Shown here: piece by piece, positions 50,242 to 59,664 of the stretch
Layout: every line of letters begins with the position of its first letter
Position numbering within the stretch: the stretch's first letter is position 1
Origin: Flavisolibacter ginsenosidimutans
GTDB lineage: Bacteria; Bacteroidota; Bacteroidia; Chitinophagales; Chitinophagaceae
Direction: 5' to 3'
Assembly: GCF_007970805.1 (NCBI RefSeq)
Contig: NZ_CP042433.1
Location: 4,092,001-4,156,000 of the forward strand
Length of the DNA: 64,000 nucleotides
Made by a program: the position numbers and the translations under genes
Notes under the pieces: model-generated
The model's database searches: none
Seen by the model: the letters and a program-made list of their open reading frames with translations, nothing else
Told to the model about the DNA's origin: nothing

Positions 50242-50278
50242 TTTTCCTGATTTTGCAAAAAGGTGTAAGATAAGTTGC

Positions 50279-52627
50279 TTACTTCAGCACCTCCTCAAAC
50301 AACTTCAATACCCGTTTGTATTCATCGGTCCAACTGCTTGGATCAACAAAGCCGTGATCTTCCACGGGATAAACCGCCAGTTCCCAGTTGTTCTTTCCCA
50401 ATTCAATCAGTCGTTGCGTAATACGAACGATGTCCTGGAAATGTACGTTTTGATCTACCATGCCGTGGCACATGAGCAAGTGGCCTTTCAAGCCCTCGGC
50501 ATAATAAATGGGTGAACTGCGTTTGTAAGCAAGGCTGTCGTTGTAAGGCTCGTTCAAAATGTTTGACGTGTAGCCGTGGTTGTAATGCGCCCAATCGGTA
50601 ACGCTGCGCAGGCCCGCACCGGCGGCAAAAACACCGGGCTGCGTAAACATGGCCATTAAGGTCATAAAGCCGCCGTACGAGCCGCCGTAAATGCCGATGC
50701 GTTTTGGATCAACGTTGTGAGTCTTCACCAAATAGTTTGCACCGTCAACCTGGTCGTCCAAATCTTTTCCGCCCATGTGCCGGTAAATGCCCGTGCGCCA
50801 ATTGCGGCCGTAGCCTTCGCTGCCGCGGTAATCAATGTCCAACACCGTATAGCCGCCATCGGCCAACAAATTGTTGAACATGTATTCGCGGAAATAAGTG
50901 CTCCAGCCCTTGTGCACGTTTTGCAAATAGCCAGCGCCGTGCACAAATATTACTGCGGGTTTTGTTGCGGCCTGTGTTGAAGGTTTGTACAACCGTGCAT
51001 AGACCGTTGCGCCGTCACGTGCGGTAAACGTTACAATTTCCGGGTCACGCCACGGATAGGATTTGAGCTCCTCTGACATTGCGAGGTTCGTTATCTGCTG
51101 AAGTTTTGCGGTTGCTTTTGTTTCCTGCAAATACAACTCCCACGGCTTGTTGGAATAGGAATACAAAACCGCCATTGTTTTCTCATCGGGCGAAAGCGTA
51201 AAGCGGCTGATGCCCGCCTGCGACGTAAGACGTTCCACTGTACCGCCGTTTACGCTTATGCGGTAAACGCGGTAATCACCGGGATGCAAGTCGTTGGCCG
51301 TGTAGTAAATTATTTTCCTGTCTTTCGATAATTGCAGGTTGCTGATTTCATAAGCACCCTTCGTGAGTTGCGTTTTCGTTCCTGTATTTATATCCACCTT
51401 GTAAATGTGCGAGTAGCCATCGGCTTCACTTTGAAAAAGAATATTGTTCTCGTCTGTCCAAATGGGTGAAGAAAAAATTCCGGGACCGGCTACCCAGGCT
51501 TCGTCGCGTTGACGGTCAATATTTTTCAACGTGCCCGTTGCCGGATCGAGCAACATGATCCAGCGATCTTTGTTATCGGCGGAGCGAACATCAACAACGG
51601 CTTTTGTTCCCTCGTCGTTCCAAACCGGCCCGCGAAAATTCACACTTCTCGGCATTGGTTTTTTTCTTCCTGTGTCTTTCGACGGATAATCTTTTACGTA
51701 ATCGGGTAAATCATAAAGTCCCGGGATGCCGTCGGCCTTTACCAAAAGCACGGTGTCTTTTTCTCTGTCGAAAATGTATAGTTCAGTTGCGCTTTGCGGC
51801 GCACCTACTTTACTTCTTCCGTTAATGTCGGTTGTAAATCCCGTTTCGGTAACGTAGTTCGGCACGATGGTGTTCTTCGCGTTGGCGGGTTTGAACAAAC
51901 GATACGCAACAAAACGTCCGTCGGGAGAAACAACGCTGCCAAATACGTTCTTGTCTTCGGTATAAATGCTGCGCAATTCTCTAGGCTTGCTGCGTTTGGC
52001 AATGGCTTCTGCTGAATCTCTTCTTGCCTTTCTTTCACGCAATACTTGCGACATGCGCAAGGCATCCTGGCTCAACCATTTTTCCTGTGCGTTCAGCGGC
52101 GCTTCTTTTTGTGCCGTGCCGCGTACAAAATTGGTAAGCTGCGCCGTGAGTCCTGAGGCGATGTCAAAAGCATAAATGTTTTGCGCACGGGTAAAAGCAA
52201 TCTTCGCATCGCGTTCAATAAACTGCGGCGAGTTTTCGGCTTCCACTGTTTGCGTAACGCGGTGTTCACGCTTCTGGGCGTCCACGTAAAAAAGATCGCC
52301 GTCTTTGGTATAAGTATAAGCCGTTTTCGCCGTGTTGTACACGATGCTGTTAAACGAAGGAATGTTTTGCTGCATTTGCACCGTTGCTTTCTTCGGTGTT
52401 CTGTCGCTTAGTGTGATGTAATAAAGCGAATCGCTTTCGGCCTTGTCGGGGTTCCAGGAAAAAAACAAGTAGCGTCCGTCAGCGCTCCAATAAGGATTGG
52501 ATGGCGAAGTGCCCATCCATTTGGGATCACGCATGATTTTTTCAACCGTGAGAGGCGTCAGGTTTTTTTGCGCAAAAACAATTGTGGAAAACAAAAGCAG
52601 CGACAGGGAAAAGACAATCTTTTTCAT
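50279..52627 (-). CDS. S9-family prolyl oligopeptidase/dipeptidyl peptidase
   Basis: The 782-residue protein has a signal peptide ending IVFAQ. Residues about 40-500 form a DPP IV-type beta-propeller (PYWSADGRYLFFSWNPD, IYKVDINTGTKTQLTKGAYE). The C-terminal alpha/beta hydrolase (about 530-782) has the nucleophile Ser650 in GIYGGSYGGFMTLM, the Asp region MVDQNVHFQD and catalytic His in EDHGFVDPSSW. It should cleave small peptides in the periplasm, likely after proline. Convergent with the propeller gene. Confidence 0.92.
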   Translation of the reverse strand: MKKIVFSLSLLLFSTIVFAQKNLTPLTVEKIMRDPKWMGTSPSNPYWSADGRYLFFSWNPDKAESDSLYYITLSDRTPKKATVQMQQNIPSFNSIVYNTAKTAYTYTKDGDLFYVDAQKREHRVTQTVEAENSPQFIERDAKIAFTRAQNIYAFDIASGLTAQLTNFVRGTAQKEAPLNAQEKWLSQDALRMSQVLRERKARRDSAEAIAKRSKPRELRSIYTEDKNVFGSVVSPDGRFVAYRLFKPANAKNTIVPNYVTETGFTTDINGRSKVGAPQSATELYIFDREKDTVLLVKADGIPGLYDLPDYVKDYPSKDTGRKKPMPRSVNFRGPVWNDEGTKAVVDVRSADNKDRWIMLLDPATGTLKNIDRQRDEAWVAGPGIFSSPIWTDENNILFQSEADGYSHIYKVDINTGTKTQLTKGAYEISNLQLSKDRKIIYYTANDLHPGDYRVYRISVNGGTVERLTSQAGISRFTLSPDEKTMAVLYSYSNKPWELYLQETKATAKLQQITNLAMSEELKSYPWRDPEIVTFTARDGATVYARLYKPSTQAATKPAVIFVHGAGYLQNVHKGWSTYFREYMFNNLLADGGYTVLDIDYRGSEGYGRNWRTGIYRHMGGKDLDDQVDGANYLVKTHNVDPKRIGIYGGSYGGFMTLMAMFTQPGVFAAGAGLRSVTDWAHYNHGYTSNILNEPYNDSLAYKRSSPIYYAEGLKGHLLMCHGMVDQNVHFQDIVRITQRLIELGKNNWELAVYPVEDHGFVDPSSWTDEYKRVLKLFEEVLK

Positions 52628-52794
52628 AACAGCAAAACTTGTAAAGCGGCTAAAATAAGGAAAGATAAGCGGGTTCAGCCTTGCACTCCGTTACCGCATA
52701 CGATGAAAATTGTTTTACGTTGGGCAAAACTTTTCTCTCTTTCCTTTTACAAACGGAATTGTTTTTGCTGCTCAGTTTTATTAAACGTTTTGCC

Positions 52795-53010
52795 GTGAAG
52801 AAAGATTTGTGGAAACTGGATATTGAGCAACTGCAAACCCTTTACAGGGACGAAAACAAGGAACTGGAAAACCGGCTTCTTTCTGGCTCTTCCTGGGAGG
52901 ACGTAAGTGACCTCCGGCACCAGATTGGCGAACTCTCTACGGTCATCTACAAAAAATTAAATGCATCCCATTTTGACCATCCGGCCGAGAAATCGAGAAG
53001 GAACGAATAA
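52795..53010 (+). CDS. Small hypothetical protein
   Basis: 71 residues from GTG at 52795 (VKKDLWKLDIEQLQTLYRDE, NKELENRLLSGSSWEDVSDL, RHQIGELSTVIYKKLNASHF). The frame continues upstream to 52681 but that part reads as non-coding hydrophobic sequence. It is a charged helical cytoplasmic protein with no recognised family. Start choice is uncertain. Confidence 0.5.
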   Translation: MKKDLWKLDIEQLQTLYRDENKELENRLLSGSSWEDVSDLRHQIGELSTVIYKKLNASHFDHPAEKSRRNE

Positions 53011-53033
53011 CCTGTGCTGCCTGTTTGTTTTGG

Positions 53034-53243
53034 TTATTCGCTAACGGCTGTTTCAATCACCGGCGGTACCACCAAAAACTCAACTGGCTGCGAAGCATTT
53101 TGCAAAGCGTCTTTGTATTTTTCTTTTAACCGGCGTTTGATGTTTCCAAGGTAACCCGGAACCGGTACTTGCTCGCGGTCGAGCGGAACGGCTTCCATCA
53201 GGTCGTTGCCAATGTACATCATGAGCTGCATCTGTATATGCAT
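53034..53243 (-). CDS. Small hypothetical protein
   Basis: 69 residues from the ATG at 53243 (MHIQMQLMMYIGNDLMEAVP, LDREQVPVPGYLGNIKRRLK, EKYKDALQNASQPVEFLVVP). The frame is open upstream to 53351, but that part looks non-coding. The acidic/basic alternation and the conserved-looking core suggest a real small protein; similar short ones occur in Chitinophagaceae. Function unknown. Confidence 0.55.
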   Translation of the reverse strand: MHIQMQLMMYIGNDLMEAVPLDREQVPVPGYLGNIKRRLKEKYKDALQNASQPVEFLVVPPVIETAVSE

Positions 53244-53420
53244 AATTCTAAGATTGACGGCTAAGATAGAAGGGGTGTTTTGTCCGCACAAGCAGAAATT
53301 GCCGTTTACAGTAATTAAGGAAAAAGATTTAGAAAAACTACGTAAAACCACTGTGTGGGATTTTTACCGGAAGCGTAAAACGAAAAGATTTTAGGGCCGC
53401 TCTCCTCATTCCCGTTGCTT

Positions 53421-53428
53421 TACATTTG
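53421..53428 (+). promoter_or_regulatory. -7 box for the M1 peptidase gene
   Basis: TACATTTG exactly matches TAnnTTTG and ends 12 bases before the ATG. Confidence 0.45.
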
Positions 53429-53440
53429 TACCCCTAAACG

Positions 53441-55924
53441 ATGAATATGAAACGCATTCTCCTGCTATCTTTTTTTTCTCTTTCTGCAACGCTTGGTTTT
53501 ACGCAGCGCGACAAACAGCCCGGTGTTTCGCCGGTTTACCGCGCTACGGCCGAACGCATAAACGATCTTGTTCACACAAAACTTGACGCAAAATTCGATT
53601 ACCAGAAGCAACAGCTTAACGGCAAAACCTGGATTACCCTGAAGCCGCATTTTTATCCCACTGATTCGCTTCGCCTTGATGCAAAAGGCATGGACATTCA
53701 TGAAGTAGCGGTGGTAAAAGGAGTGAAGAACAATTCACTGAAATACGATTATGACGGTTTGTTTTTGAACGTTCATCTTGACAAGACCTACCGCAACACC
53801 GAGCCTTACACAATCTACATTTCCTATACCGCTAAGCCAAACGAGTTTAAGGCAAAAGGCAGTGCCGCCATCACCGATGCAAAAGGCTTGTACTTTATAA
53901 ATCCTTTGGGCGAAGACAAAGAAAAGCCCACACAGATATGGACGCAAGGCGAAACGGAAGCCACGTCGGTTTGGATACCGACGATTGACAAGCCGAACCA
54001 AAAAACAACGGATGAATTTTACCTGACCGTTCCGGCCAAATACGTTTCATTGAGTAACGGCAAATTGGTTTCGCAAAAGACAAACAGCGACGGAACCCGC
54101 ACCGATTACTGGAAGATGGACCAGCCGCATTCGCCTTATCTTTTCTTTATCGGCATCGGCGATTATGCCGTAATAAAAGACAGTTACAAAGGCAAGGAAG
54201 TAAGCTATTACGTTGAGAAGGAATACGCACCGGTGGCCCGCCGCATCTTTGGCAACACACCGGAGATGATTGCGCTGTTTTCCAAACTTACAGGGGTTGA
54301 TTATCCCTGGGTAAAGTATTCGCAAATTGTGGGACGTGATTACGTGAGCGGCGCCATGGAAAACACAACGGCTACGCTTCACGGCGAAGGGGCTCAACAA
54401 GATGCAAGGGAACTATCGGAACGCAACCGCTGGGAAGATGTGATTGCCCATGAACTGTTTCACCAGTGGTTTGGCGATTACGTGACCACCGAAAGCTGGA
54501 GCAATATTACATTGAATGAATCTTTTGCCACACTGGGCTCGCAACTTTGGAACGAGTTCCATTACGGTAAAGATGCCGGCAATGAAGAACGCTATAATTC
54601 AGCCAAAGGCTACTTGGGCAGCCACAGCGAAAACAAAAACCTCGTTCGGTTTTATTACAACGACAAAGAAGACGTGTTTGATGCGGTGAGCTATAACAAG
54701 GGCGGCGCCATTTTGCAAATGCTGCGCAAGTTTGTTGGCGACAGCGCCTTCTTTAAATCGCTCAACCTTTACCTCAATACGTACAAGTATAAAAACGCCG
54801 AGGCACAACAACTGCGACTTGCCTTTGAAGACGTAACCGGCAAAGACCTCAACTGGTTTTTTAACCAATGGTATTACGGCAGCGGCAACCCCAAGTTGAA
54901 CATTACTTACGGTTATGATGCAGCAAGCAAGCAGGCAACGGTAATTGTAGAGCAACAGCAGGAAGGCGATAAAATCTTCACCTTGCCGGCAAGCGTTGAC
55001 GTGTGGACGGGCAACACGCCAACACGCTACAACGTTTGGGTAAAGGCCAAGGTGGACACGTTTTATTTTCCCGCTTCTTCAAAACCTTCGTTCGTAAATT
55101 TTGATGCGGATAAAATTTTACTGGCCGACAAAACGGAGAACAAATCGCTGGACGATTATGCTTTCCAGTACAACCATGCCGGCAATTACGTTGACCGCCG
55201 CGAAGCCATTGATGCGGCTACAAAAAAACAAGCCGAAGTAGGCGGTGTGCAAATCATGCTGGCGGCGGTAAAAGACAACTACGCACCCTTGCGGGCTTAC
55301 GCCATCAGCAATCTTGACATGAGCCTGGCGCAAGTAAAGAACGCGGCAGAGGCGCCACTGGCCGAAGCCGCAAAAGATGCGAACCGGAGAGTAAAAGCAG
55401 CCGCCATCGGCAAGCTGGGTCAATACAAGTTTGCCAAATATGCGCCGCTTTTTAAAGCTGCCGTAAACGATTCGTCTTATTCCGTTGCCGGCGCTGCGCT
55501 GGAAGCGCTGAACAAGGTGGACACAACTGCGGCCTTTGACGCGGCCAAGCAACTGGTGAAAGGAAAAGTAAAAGGCCGGCTTGAAACGGCGACAAAAAAC
55601 ATTATGAGCGCAAGGGACAAAGGCGCTGCCCTGAAACTGCTCTCTGATTACGAAGCCATGCCTTTTGGACAGAAAAAGTTTCAGGCGCTCAGCGGTGTTT
55701 TTGAATTGATAAGCGCTACGCCGGACACCGAAATTTTTAAAAAAGGCGTAGATGCTATTCTGGGATTGGAAACCGCCCTTCCGGAAAACATTCGCGGGCA
55801 GGTGATGCCGCAGATCTATACGGCCCTTCGTGAAGTACAAAAGGAAAAAACCGAAAACGGATTAACCGAGCAAGTGAATTACCTAAACAGCAAATTGCCG
55901 AAAGACAACAAGAGCGGTTTCTAG
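53441..55924 (+). CDS. M1-family zinc aminopeptidase
   Basis: The 827-residue protein has a signal peptide (LLLSFFSLSATLGFTQ). The catalytic domain shows GAMEN (VSGAMENTTATLHGEG) and the zinc site H337-E-x2-H341 with the third ligand Glu about 19 residues later (IAHELFHQWFGDYVTTESWS, NITLNESFATLG). The C-terminal 230 residues are HEAT-like helical repeats (ANRRVKAAAIGKLGQYKFAK, SYSVAGAALEALNKVDTTAA). It trims N-terminal residues from peptides, probably in the periplasm, alongside the S9 peptidase nearby. An alternative start is the next Met at 53447. Confidence 0.94.
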   Translation: MNMKRILLLSFFSLSATLGFTQRDKQPGVSPVYRATAERINDLVHTKLDAKFDYQKQQLNGKTWITLKPHFYPTDSLRLDAKGMDIHEVAVVKGVKNNSLKYDYDGLFLNVHLDKTYRNTEPYTIYISYTAKPNEFKAKGSAAITDAKGLYFINPLGEDKEKPTQIWTQGETEATSVWIPTIDKPNQKTTDEFYLTVPAKYVSLSNGKLVSQKTNSDGTRTDYWKMDQPHSPYLFFIGIGDYAVIKDSYKGKEVSYYVEKEYAPVARRIFGNTPEMIALFSKLTGVDYPWVKYSQIVGRDYVSGAMENTTATLHGEGAQQDARELSERNRWEDVIAHELFHQWFGDYVTTESWSNITLNESFATLGSQLWNEFHYGKDAGNEERYNSAKGYLGSHSENKNLVRFYYNDKEDVFDAVSYNKGGAILQMLRKFVGDSAFFKSLNLYLNTYKYKNAEAQQLRLAFEDVTGKDLNWFFNQWYYGSGNPKLNITYGYDAASKQATVIVEQQQEGDKIFTLPASVDVWTGNTPTRYNVWVKAKVDTFYFPASSKPSFVNFDADKILLADKTENKSLDDYAFQYNHAGNYVDRREAIDAATKKQAEVGGVQIMLAAVKDNYAPLRAYAISNLDMSLAQVKNAAEAPLAEAAKDANRRVKAAAIGKLGQYKFAKYAPLFKAAVNDSSYSVAGAALEALNKVDTTAAFDAAKQLVKGKVKGRLETATKNIMSARDKGAALKLLSDYEAMPFGQKKFQALSGVFELISATPDTEIFKKGVDAILGLETALPENIRGQVMPQIYTALREVQKEKTENGLTEQVNYLNSKLPKDNKSGF

Positions 55925-55950
55925 GTTTTTTGCATGACACGTCATTCCCC

Positions 55951-55983
55951 AAAAGTGCAGTCTTTAGGCTGCACTTTTGTTTT
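55951..55983 (+). terminator. Terminator after the M1 peptidase gene
   Basis: AAAAGTGCAG pairs with CTGCACTTTT around an 8-base loop; GTTTTTG follows. Confidence 0.85.
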
Positions 55984-56311
55984 TGTGTTACCGGCTGCAT
56001 AACTACTCTCATAGTCCGTTGCGTCGCACTCTTCATCGTTCAGAACTTTAGTCATCATCTTGGAATCATTCTTCAATACTCAGTCTTTACCGGCGGCACC
56101 GCCTTTCACTTGTCATGCTGGGTACAAGACTTCTGTGCACAGCTGCTTTTCTCACAGCACATTCATCAAAACGCACAACGCCCAGTTCCCCTCACCGGAT
56201 GGCAAGCGAGAGCCGATACTGTAGCGGTCGGGTTGAACGGTGAACTGCGGGGCAAGGCTGCGGTATAAAATTTTCTATCTGCCTTTCATTATTTCTTTTT
56301 CTTTGCGACTC
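55984..56311. other. Gene-poor stretch
   Basis: About 330 bases without a supported gene. It holds CGTTGCGTCGCACTC at 56017-56031, the exact reverse complement of a 15-mer at 62330-62344 in another gap. Nothing else was recognised. Confidence 0.5.
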
Positions 56312-56344
56312 ACGTGCCGGGCCGCTCCAAGCGGCCCGGCACGT
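56312..56344. repeat. GC-rich perfect palindrome upstream of the SET gene
   Basis: Two exact 15-base arms, ACGTGCCGGGCCGCT (56312-56326) and its reverse complement (56330-56344), enclose a 3-base loop. It ends 14 bases before the SET-domain start codon, too close for a terminator of that gene but able to block its ribosome site. The strong GC bias is unlike its surroundings. Confidence 0.8.
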
Positions 56345-56358
56345 ATAAACAACAGATT

Positions 56359-56850
56359 ATGGCATTACTCGAAAAGTATTTGTTTGTAAAAGAATCAACC
56401 ATCCCCGGCGCAGGCAAAGGCTTGTTTACAAAGATTGACATTCCCAAAGGCACCCGCGTTGTCGAATACAAAGGCCGAAGAACCGTTTGGAAAGAAGTGA
56501 AAAATGATTCCACCAACTATTACATCTACACCATTAACCGCAACAACGTCATTGACGCACGACGCACTCTTTCGGCTCATGCCCGTTATGCAAACGACGC
56601 GAAAGGATTAACCCGCATTAAGGGCATTACCAATAACGGCGTGTACGTAAACGAAGGCAACCGTGCGTTTATTGAAACCACAAAAGACATCCCGGCAGGC
56701 GCCGAAATACTGGTGGATTACACAAAGCCTTACTGGGACGTGATGAAAGAAAACCTGCGGGCCGACGGCAAATGGCCGGTGAAAAAAGGCATGACAAAAA
56801 AAGCTGTGACAAAGAAAAAGGCGGCTGTGAAAAAGAAGGCAACGAAATAA
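56359..56850 (+). CDS. SET-domain protein with lysine-rich tail
   Basis: The 163-residue protein is a small SET-domain lysine methyltransferase candidate (KESTIPGAGKGLFTKIDIPK, then NAKG-like region YANDAKGLTRIKGITNNGVY, VNEGNRAFIETTKDIPAGAE, ILVDYTKPYW). The ATG at 56359 is used because SET homology starts immediately. The last ~25 residues are KKGMTKKAVTKKKAAVKKKA, similar to bacterial histone-H1-like tails. SET proteins in bacteria are few and targets mostly unknown; the basic tail suggests DNA or ribosome contact. A 15-bp GC palindrome sits in its leader. Confidence 0.85.
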   Translation: MALLEKYLFVKESTIPGAGKGLFTKIDIPKGTRVVEYKGRRTVWKEVKNDSTNYYIYTINRNNVIDARRTLSAHARYANDAKGLTRIKGITNNGVYVNEGNRAFIETTKDIPAGAEILVDYTKPYWDVMKENLRADGKWPVKKGMTKKAVTKKKAAVKKKATK

Positions 56851-56868
56851 TGAATAATAATCAATAAT

Positions 56869-56964
56869 GAATCATGAGTGATGTTGATGTGCTTGCAGAT
56901 GCGTAATCACAATTGAACGGCCTCTAACTTTAGGAACGCATTCGTTACTCATCACTCGTCATTC
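56869..56964. repeat. Heptad inverted repeat between the SET and glycosyltransferase genes
   Basis: The left arm GAATCATGAGTGATG (56869-56883) and the reverse complement of the right arm (56950-56964), GAATGACGAGTGATG, match at 13 of 15. Degenerate AATGAAT/GTAACGA units extend both sides. It lies directly after the SET stop codon, between convergent genes. Confidence 0.7.
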
Positions 56965-56969
56965 TCTTC

Positions 56970-58283
56970 TTACACCGTACAACCGTCCATCAATACCAAA
57001 AACGGCGCTACGTAGCAACTCAGTACCCTCGCGAAAAAACGCGTTTGTTGTTCAGCCATGGAAGTTGCCAGATATTTTTTTAAAGGACCCGGTTTTAACT
57101 CTACTTTCTTTTGGTGCAGTTGCATAAAATGCGGCATAGCCTCCTCAATTTTTTGCACCAGTGTTTCCTGCGTATCGGTTTCCGAGATGCCCACCACCAC
57201 ACCCGCGGCCGTTTCGTTGATGGCTTCTTTTACAAGGCTTTTTTCGTTGAAGATGGAAAAGATTGGTTTGCCCGAAAAGATGTTGTTGTAAACCTTCGAA
57301 GCATTGTAGTCCGCGTCCGAAGATCCCGGGATAAAAAGAATGTCGGCGTGCATGATGGTGGAAAGCGCCGAGAAGTAAGGAATGCGCTGCGGCACTTCGG
57401 TAATGAGGTGTTCGATCTTTAATTCCTTCCCGATTTTTTCCACCGGCTTCTTATTGACCGACATCGAATAATTGGTGCCGATGAAATAAAAATGATAGGC
57501 CTCTGTATTGGGTACTGCTTTCTTGAACGCGATGAAGAAAGCCTTTATCAACGGCAGAAAAAATTTGTTGATGGCGCCCATGTACACCACGCTTATTTTT
57601 TTGCCGTTGATGATTTCGGGTGTAATATTTTTTTGCTGCACTAACTGAAAGTCTTTGTCCGAAAGACCAAAAGGAAGCAGGAGCGAAGGCCGGCTGTCAA
57701 GGGCGTGATAACGGCTTTTCAGGTTATCAATATAAGCTTGCGAAACCGACATCAGCCCCGCGGCGTAAGGCATGGTGTAGGCTTCCAGTTTTTTGTTTAA
57801 CAAATAAGTTAACCAAAACTTGGGCGGCCGTTGCGATTTGGGTTTGGTAAGAAAGAAATCGTTCCGCCAGGGATCCTGCATGTCCACCACAAACGGCACC
57901 CCGAATTTTTTTTGCCAATAGCGTCCCAATGCGCAAACGTGAAAAAGCGTGGTGGAGAAAAACACGAGGTCAAATTCGCGTTGGCTTAAAAGCTTACTGC
58001 CCGCTTTTTTAAAATGATAGTAAGAGCGCAAAGACAAACTACCAATGCCGAGACGCCGCGTGAAGCTTTCGGGCCAGGCTTTTATCTTGTGCACTTCAAC
58101 GTCGGAAGGAATGGTTTCGTTCAGCAAAGCATCCTTGTAACCCGAAACAAATTTATCGTCCACGCAAAGCACTACAGGCTCCCATCCCAAGTCTTTGTAA
58201 TAAGGTAAACTCATGCGCACACGCTGCATGTCGGGTGCGTTTACAGGCGGGAAATGGGGTGAGATAATCAGAACCTTTTTCAC
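56970..58283 (-). CDS. GT4-like glycosyltransferase
   Basis: The 437-residue protein starts VLIISPHFPPVNAPDMQRVR, typical of GT-B glycosyltransferases of family 4, with VVDMQDPWRNDFF in the N-terminal lobe and ADILFIPGSSDADYNASKVY in the sugar-nucleotide lobe (the Glu of the usual ExxG/E motif is replaced by a DADY segment, YNASKVYNNIFSGKPIF). The GTG start directly follows the stop codon of the deacetylase gene. It probably adds a sugar in surface polysaccharide synthesis. Acceptor unknown. Confidence 0.82.
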   Translation of the reverse strand: MKKVLIISPHFPPVNAPDMQRVRMSLPYYKDLGWEPVVLCVDDKFVSGYKDALLNETIPSDVEVHKIKAWPESFTRRLGIGSLSLRSYYHFKKAGSKLLSQREFDLVFFSTTLFHVCALGRYWQKKFGVPFVVDMQDPWRNDFFLTKPKSQRPPKFWLTYLLNKKLEAYTMPYAAGLMSVSQAYIDNLKSRYHALDSRPSLLLPFGLSDKDFQLVQQKNITPEIINGKKISVVYMGAINKFFLPLIKAFFIAFKKAVPNTEAYHFYFIGTNYSMSVNKKPVEKIGKELKIEHLITEVPQRIPYFSALSTIMHADILFIPGSSDADYNASKVYNNIFSGKPIFSIFNEKSLVKEAINETAAGVVVGISETDTQETLVQKIEEAMPHFMQLHQKKVELKPGPLKKYLATSMAEQQTRFFARVLSCYVAPFLVLMDGCTV

Positions 58284-59030
58284 TCAGTTTTTTTTAACTG
58301 CGTCGTACAGCGTTCGCATCCAGCGGTAGCGGCCGGAAAGCTTTTTGCGCAACGTAGCCGGTGTATCTTTTTCATAAACGCCAAACCGGCGCAAGGCCAG
58401 TTTTGTTTCAAAGGGTTGGTAAATGCTTAACCCGTAGTGGTAACCGGCCGATGATAAAACGGTTCGGTAGTCATCTGGCACCGAGCCAAAAGGATAAGCA
58501 AAAGAGTAAACGGGCCGGCCGGTAATGTCTTGCAAAAGTTCTTTGCTCAGTCTTACTTCCTGTCTTAATTTTTCCGTGCCCGATAAATTTTTCAGTTGAA
58601 CGTGGTGATGCGAATGCGATCCCACTTCCATGCCCAGGCGCACCAGCTCTTTTAAGTCCTCCTCGTTCATCAGTTCCATTCTTTCGGCGCCTTTTTCCAC
58701 ATCCCAGGCATTGTAACCGCCAATGTAAGCCGTGGGCATAAAAAAAGCCGCTTTCAGCTTTCGCTTGACGAGTTCGGGTACGGCAAAGTCCAGAAGGTGT
58801 TTCGCACAATCGTCGAAGGTAAGAATGACCTTGCGGGAAAAACCGCCGCTCTTTTTTTGCTCTGTTAATTCGGCAAAATGCGTGGTTTGGTACTGTGCCT
58901 CTTCTAAGGTATCCAGCAATTGCAAAAACGCCTTCCGGCTAATGTACCAATTAGCCAGTGAGCCTCCCGCTGAATCGGAAACGCAGTGAAGCATGGCAAG
59001 GGGTGGTACTATTGGGGTTAACGGGTGCAT
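58284..59030 (-). CDS. Polysaccharide deacetylase family protein
   Basis: The 248-residue NodB-fold protein has TFDD (VILTFDDCAKHLLDF) and the metal-binding SHSHHH motif (GMEVGSHSHHHVQLKNLSGT), then the conserved SFAYPFGS. It would remove N-acetyl or O-acetyl groups from a polysaccharide. Its TGA touches the GTG of the glycosyltransferase, so the pair is translationally coupled. The N-terminus before MLHCVSDSAGG is weak, and the start at the 13th codon is possible. No signal peptide. Confidence 0.88.
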   Translation of the reverse strand: MHPLTPIVPPLAMLHCVSDSAGGSLANWYISRKAFLQLLDTLEEAQYQTTHFAELTEQKKSGGFSRKVILTFDDCAKHLLDFAVPELVKRKLKAAFFMPTAYIGGYNAWDVEKGAERMELMNEEDLKELVRLGMEVGSHSHHHVQLKNLSGTEKLRQEVRLSKELLQDITGRPVYSFAYPFGSVPDDYRTVLSSAGYHYGLSIYQPFETKLALRRFGVYEKDTPATLRKKLSGRYRWMRTLYDAVKKN

Positions 59031-59222
59031 GGGTTACTAAAATAATGTTTTTTACTGTTGAGGCTTTTTAATTCTCCAGGCCAGCAGGATTTGTTTAAAA
59101 ATATCTTTTAACTGTAAATGCCTCTCGTACACCGGAAAAAAATCAGTTGACGCGATTTGGCCGATGCAAGTTTTACGGCAACGGCTGCTGGTACTCAAAT
59201 TGCAGGCCTTAGGGCAAAAACC

Positions 59223-59600
59223 ATGCAATTCATGACAACGATTTCTTTTCGCTTTGTGCCCGTTTTCTTAAGCCTTATCAGCGGCGTCGTTTTGCTTTCT
59301 TGTACCAACAATTCGAATACGGCAACGGCCAATGAAGTTACAAAGGATGATACCGCCATCCACCAGACCTTAAGCCGCGACTCGCTGGAAAGAGAAGCCG
59401 AATTAAGCTTTATTGATGCCTGCGTTGAAAGCAGCAAGGCCTCAAGCAAAACCACGTTAGGCGATGCAAAAGCCTATGCGCATTGCAAGTGTGTAATGGA
59501 AGGGATTAAACAGAAATACGGCAATACCGACAGTACAACCATTGCCGGTCTTCAAAAGGATACGGCGGCCATGACAAAAATTCTTCGGCGCTGTAAATGA
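59223..59600 (+). CDS. Small lipoprotein, hypothetical
   Basis: 125 residues from the ATG at 59223 (or 122 from 59232). The hydrophobic signal ends in a lipobox SGVVLLSC. The mature part is charged and helical with three cysteines (FIDACVESSKASSKTTLGDA, YAHCKCVMEGIKQKYGNTDS, and a final RRCK). The CVES...CKC...RRC pattern resembles the c-type-like DUF4189/heat-shock-like small lipoproteins seen in Bacteroidota, but I do not recognise a named family. Function unknown. Confidence 0.65.
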   Translation: MQFMTTISFRFVPVFLSLISGVVLLSCTNNSNTATANEVTKDDTAIHQTLSRDSLEREAELSFIDACVESSKASSKTTLGDAKAYAHCKCVMEGIKQKYGNTDSTTIAGLQKDTAAMTKILRRCK

Positions 59601-59664
59601 TTTGTGCCAGTCGCCTCTTGCGTTTACAGTCGATGGTTTTAACCAAACCGTTTTTCTTTGCTGA

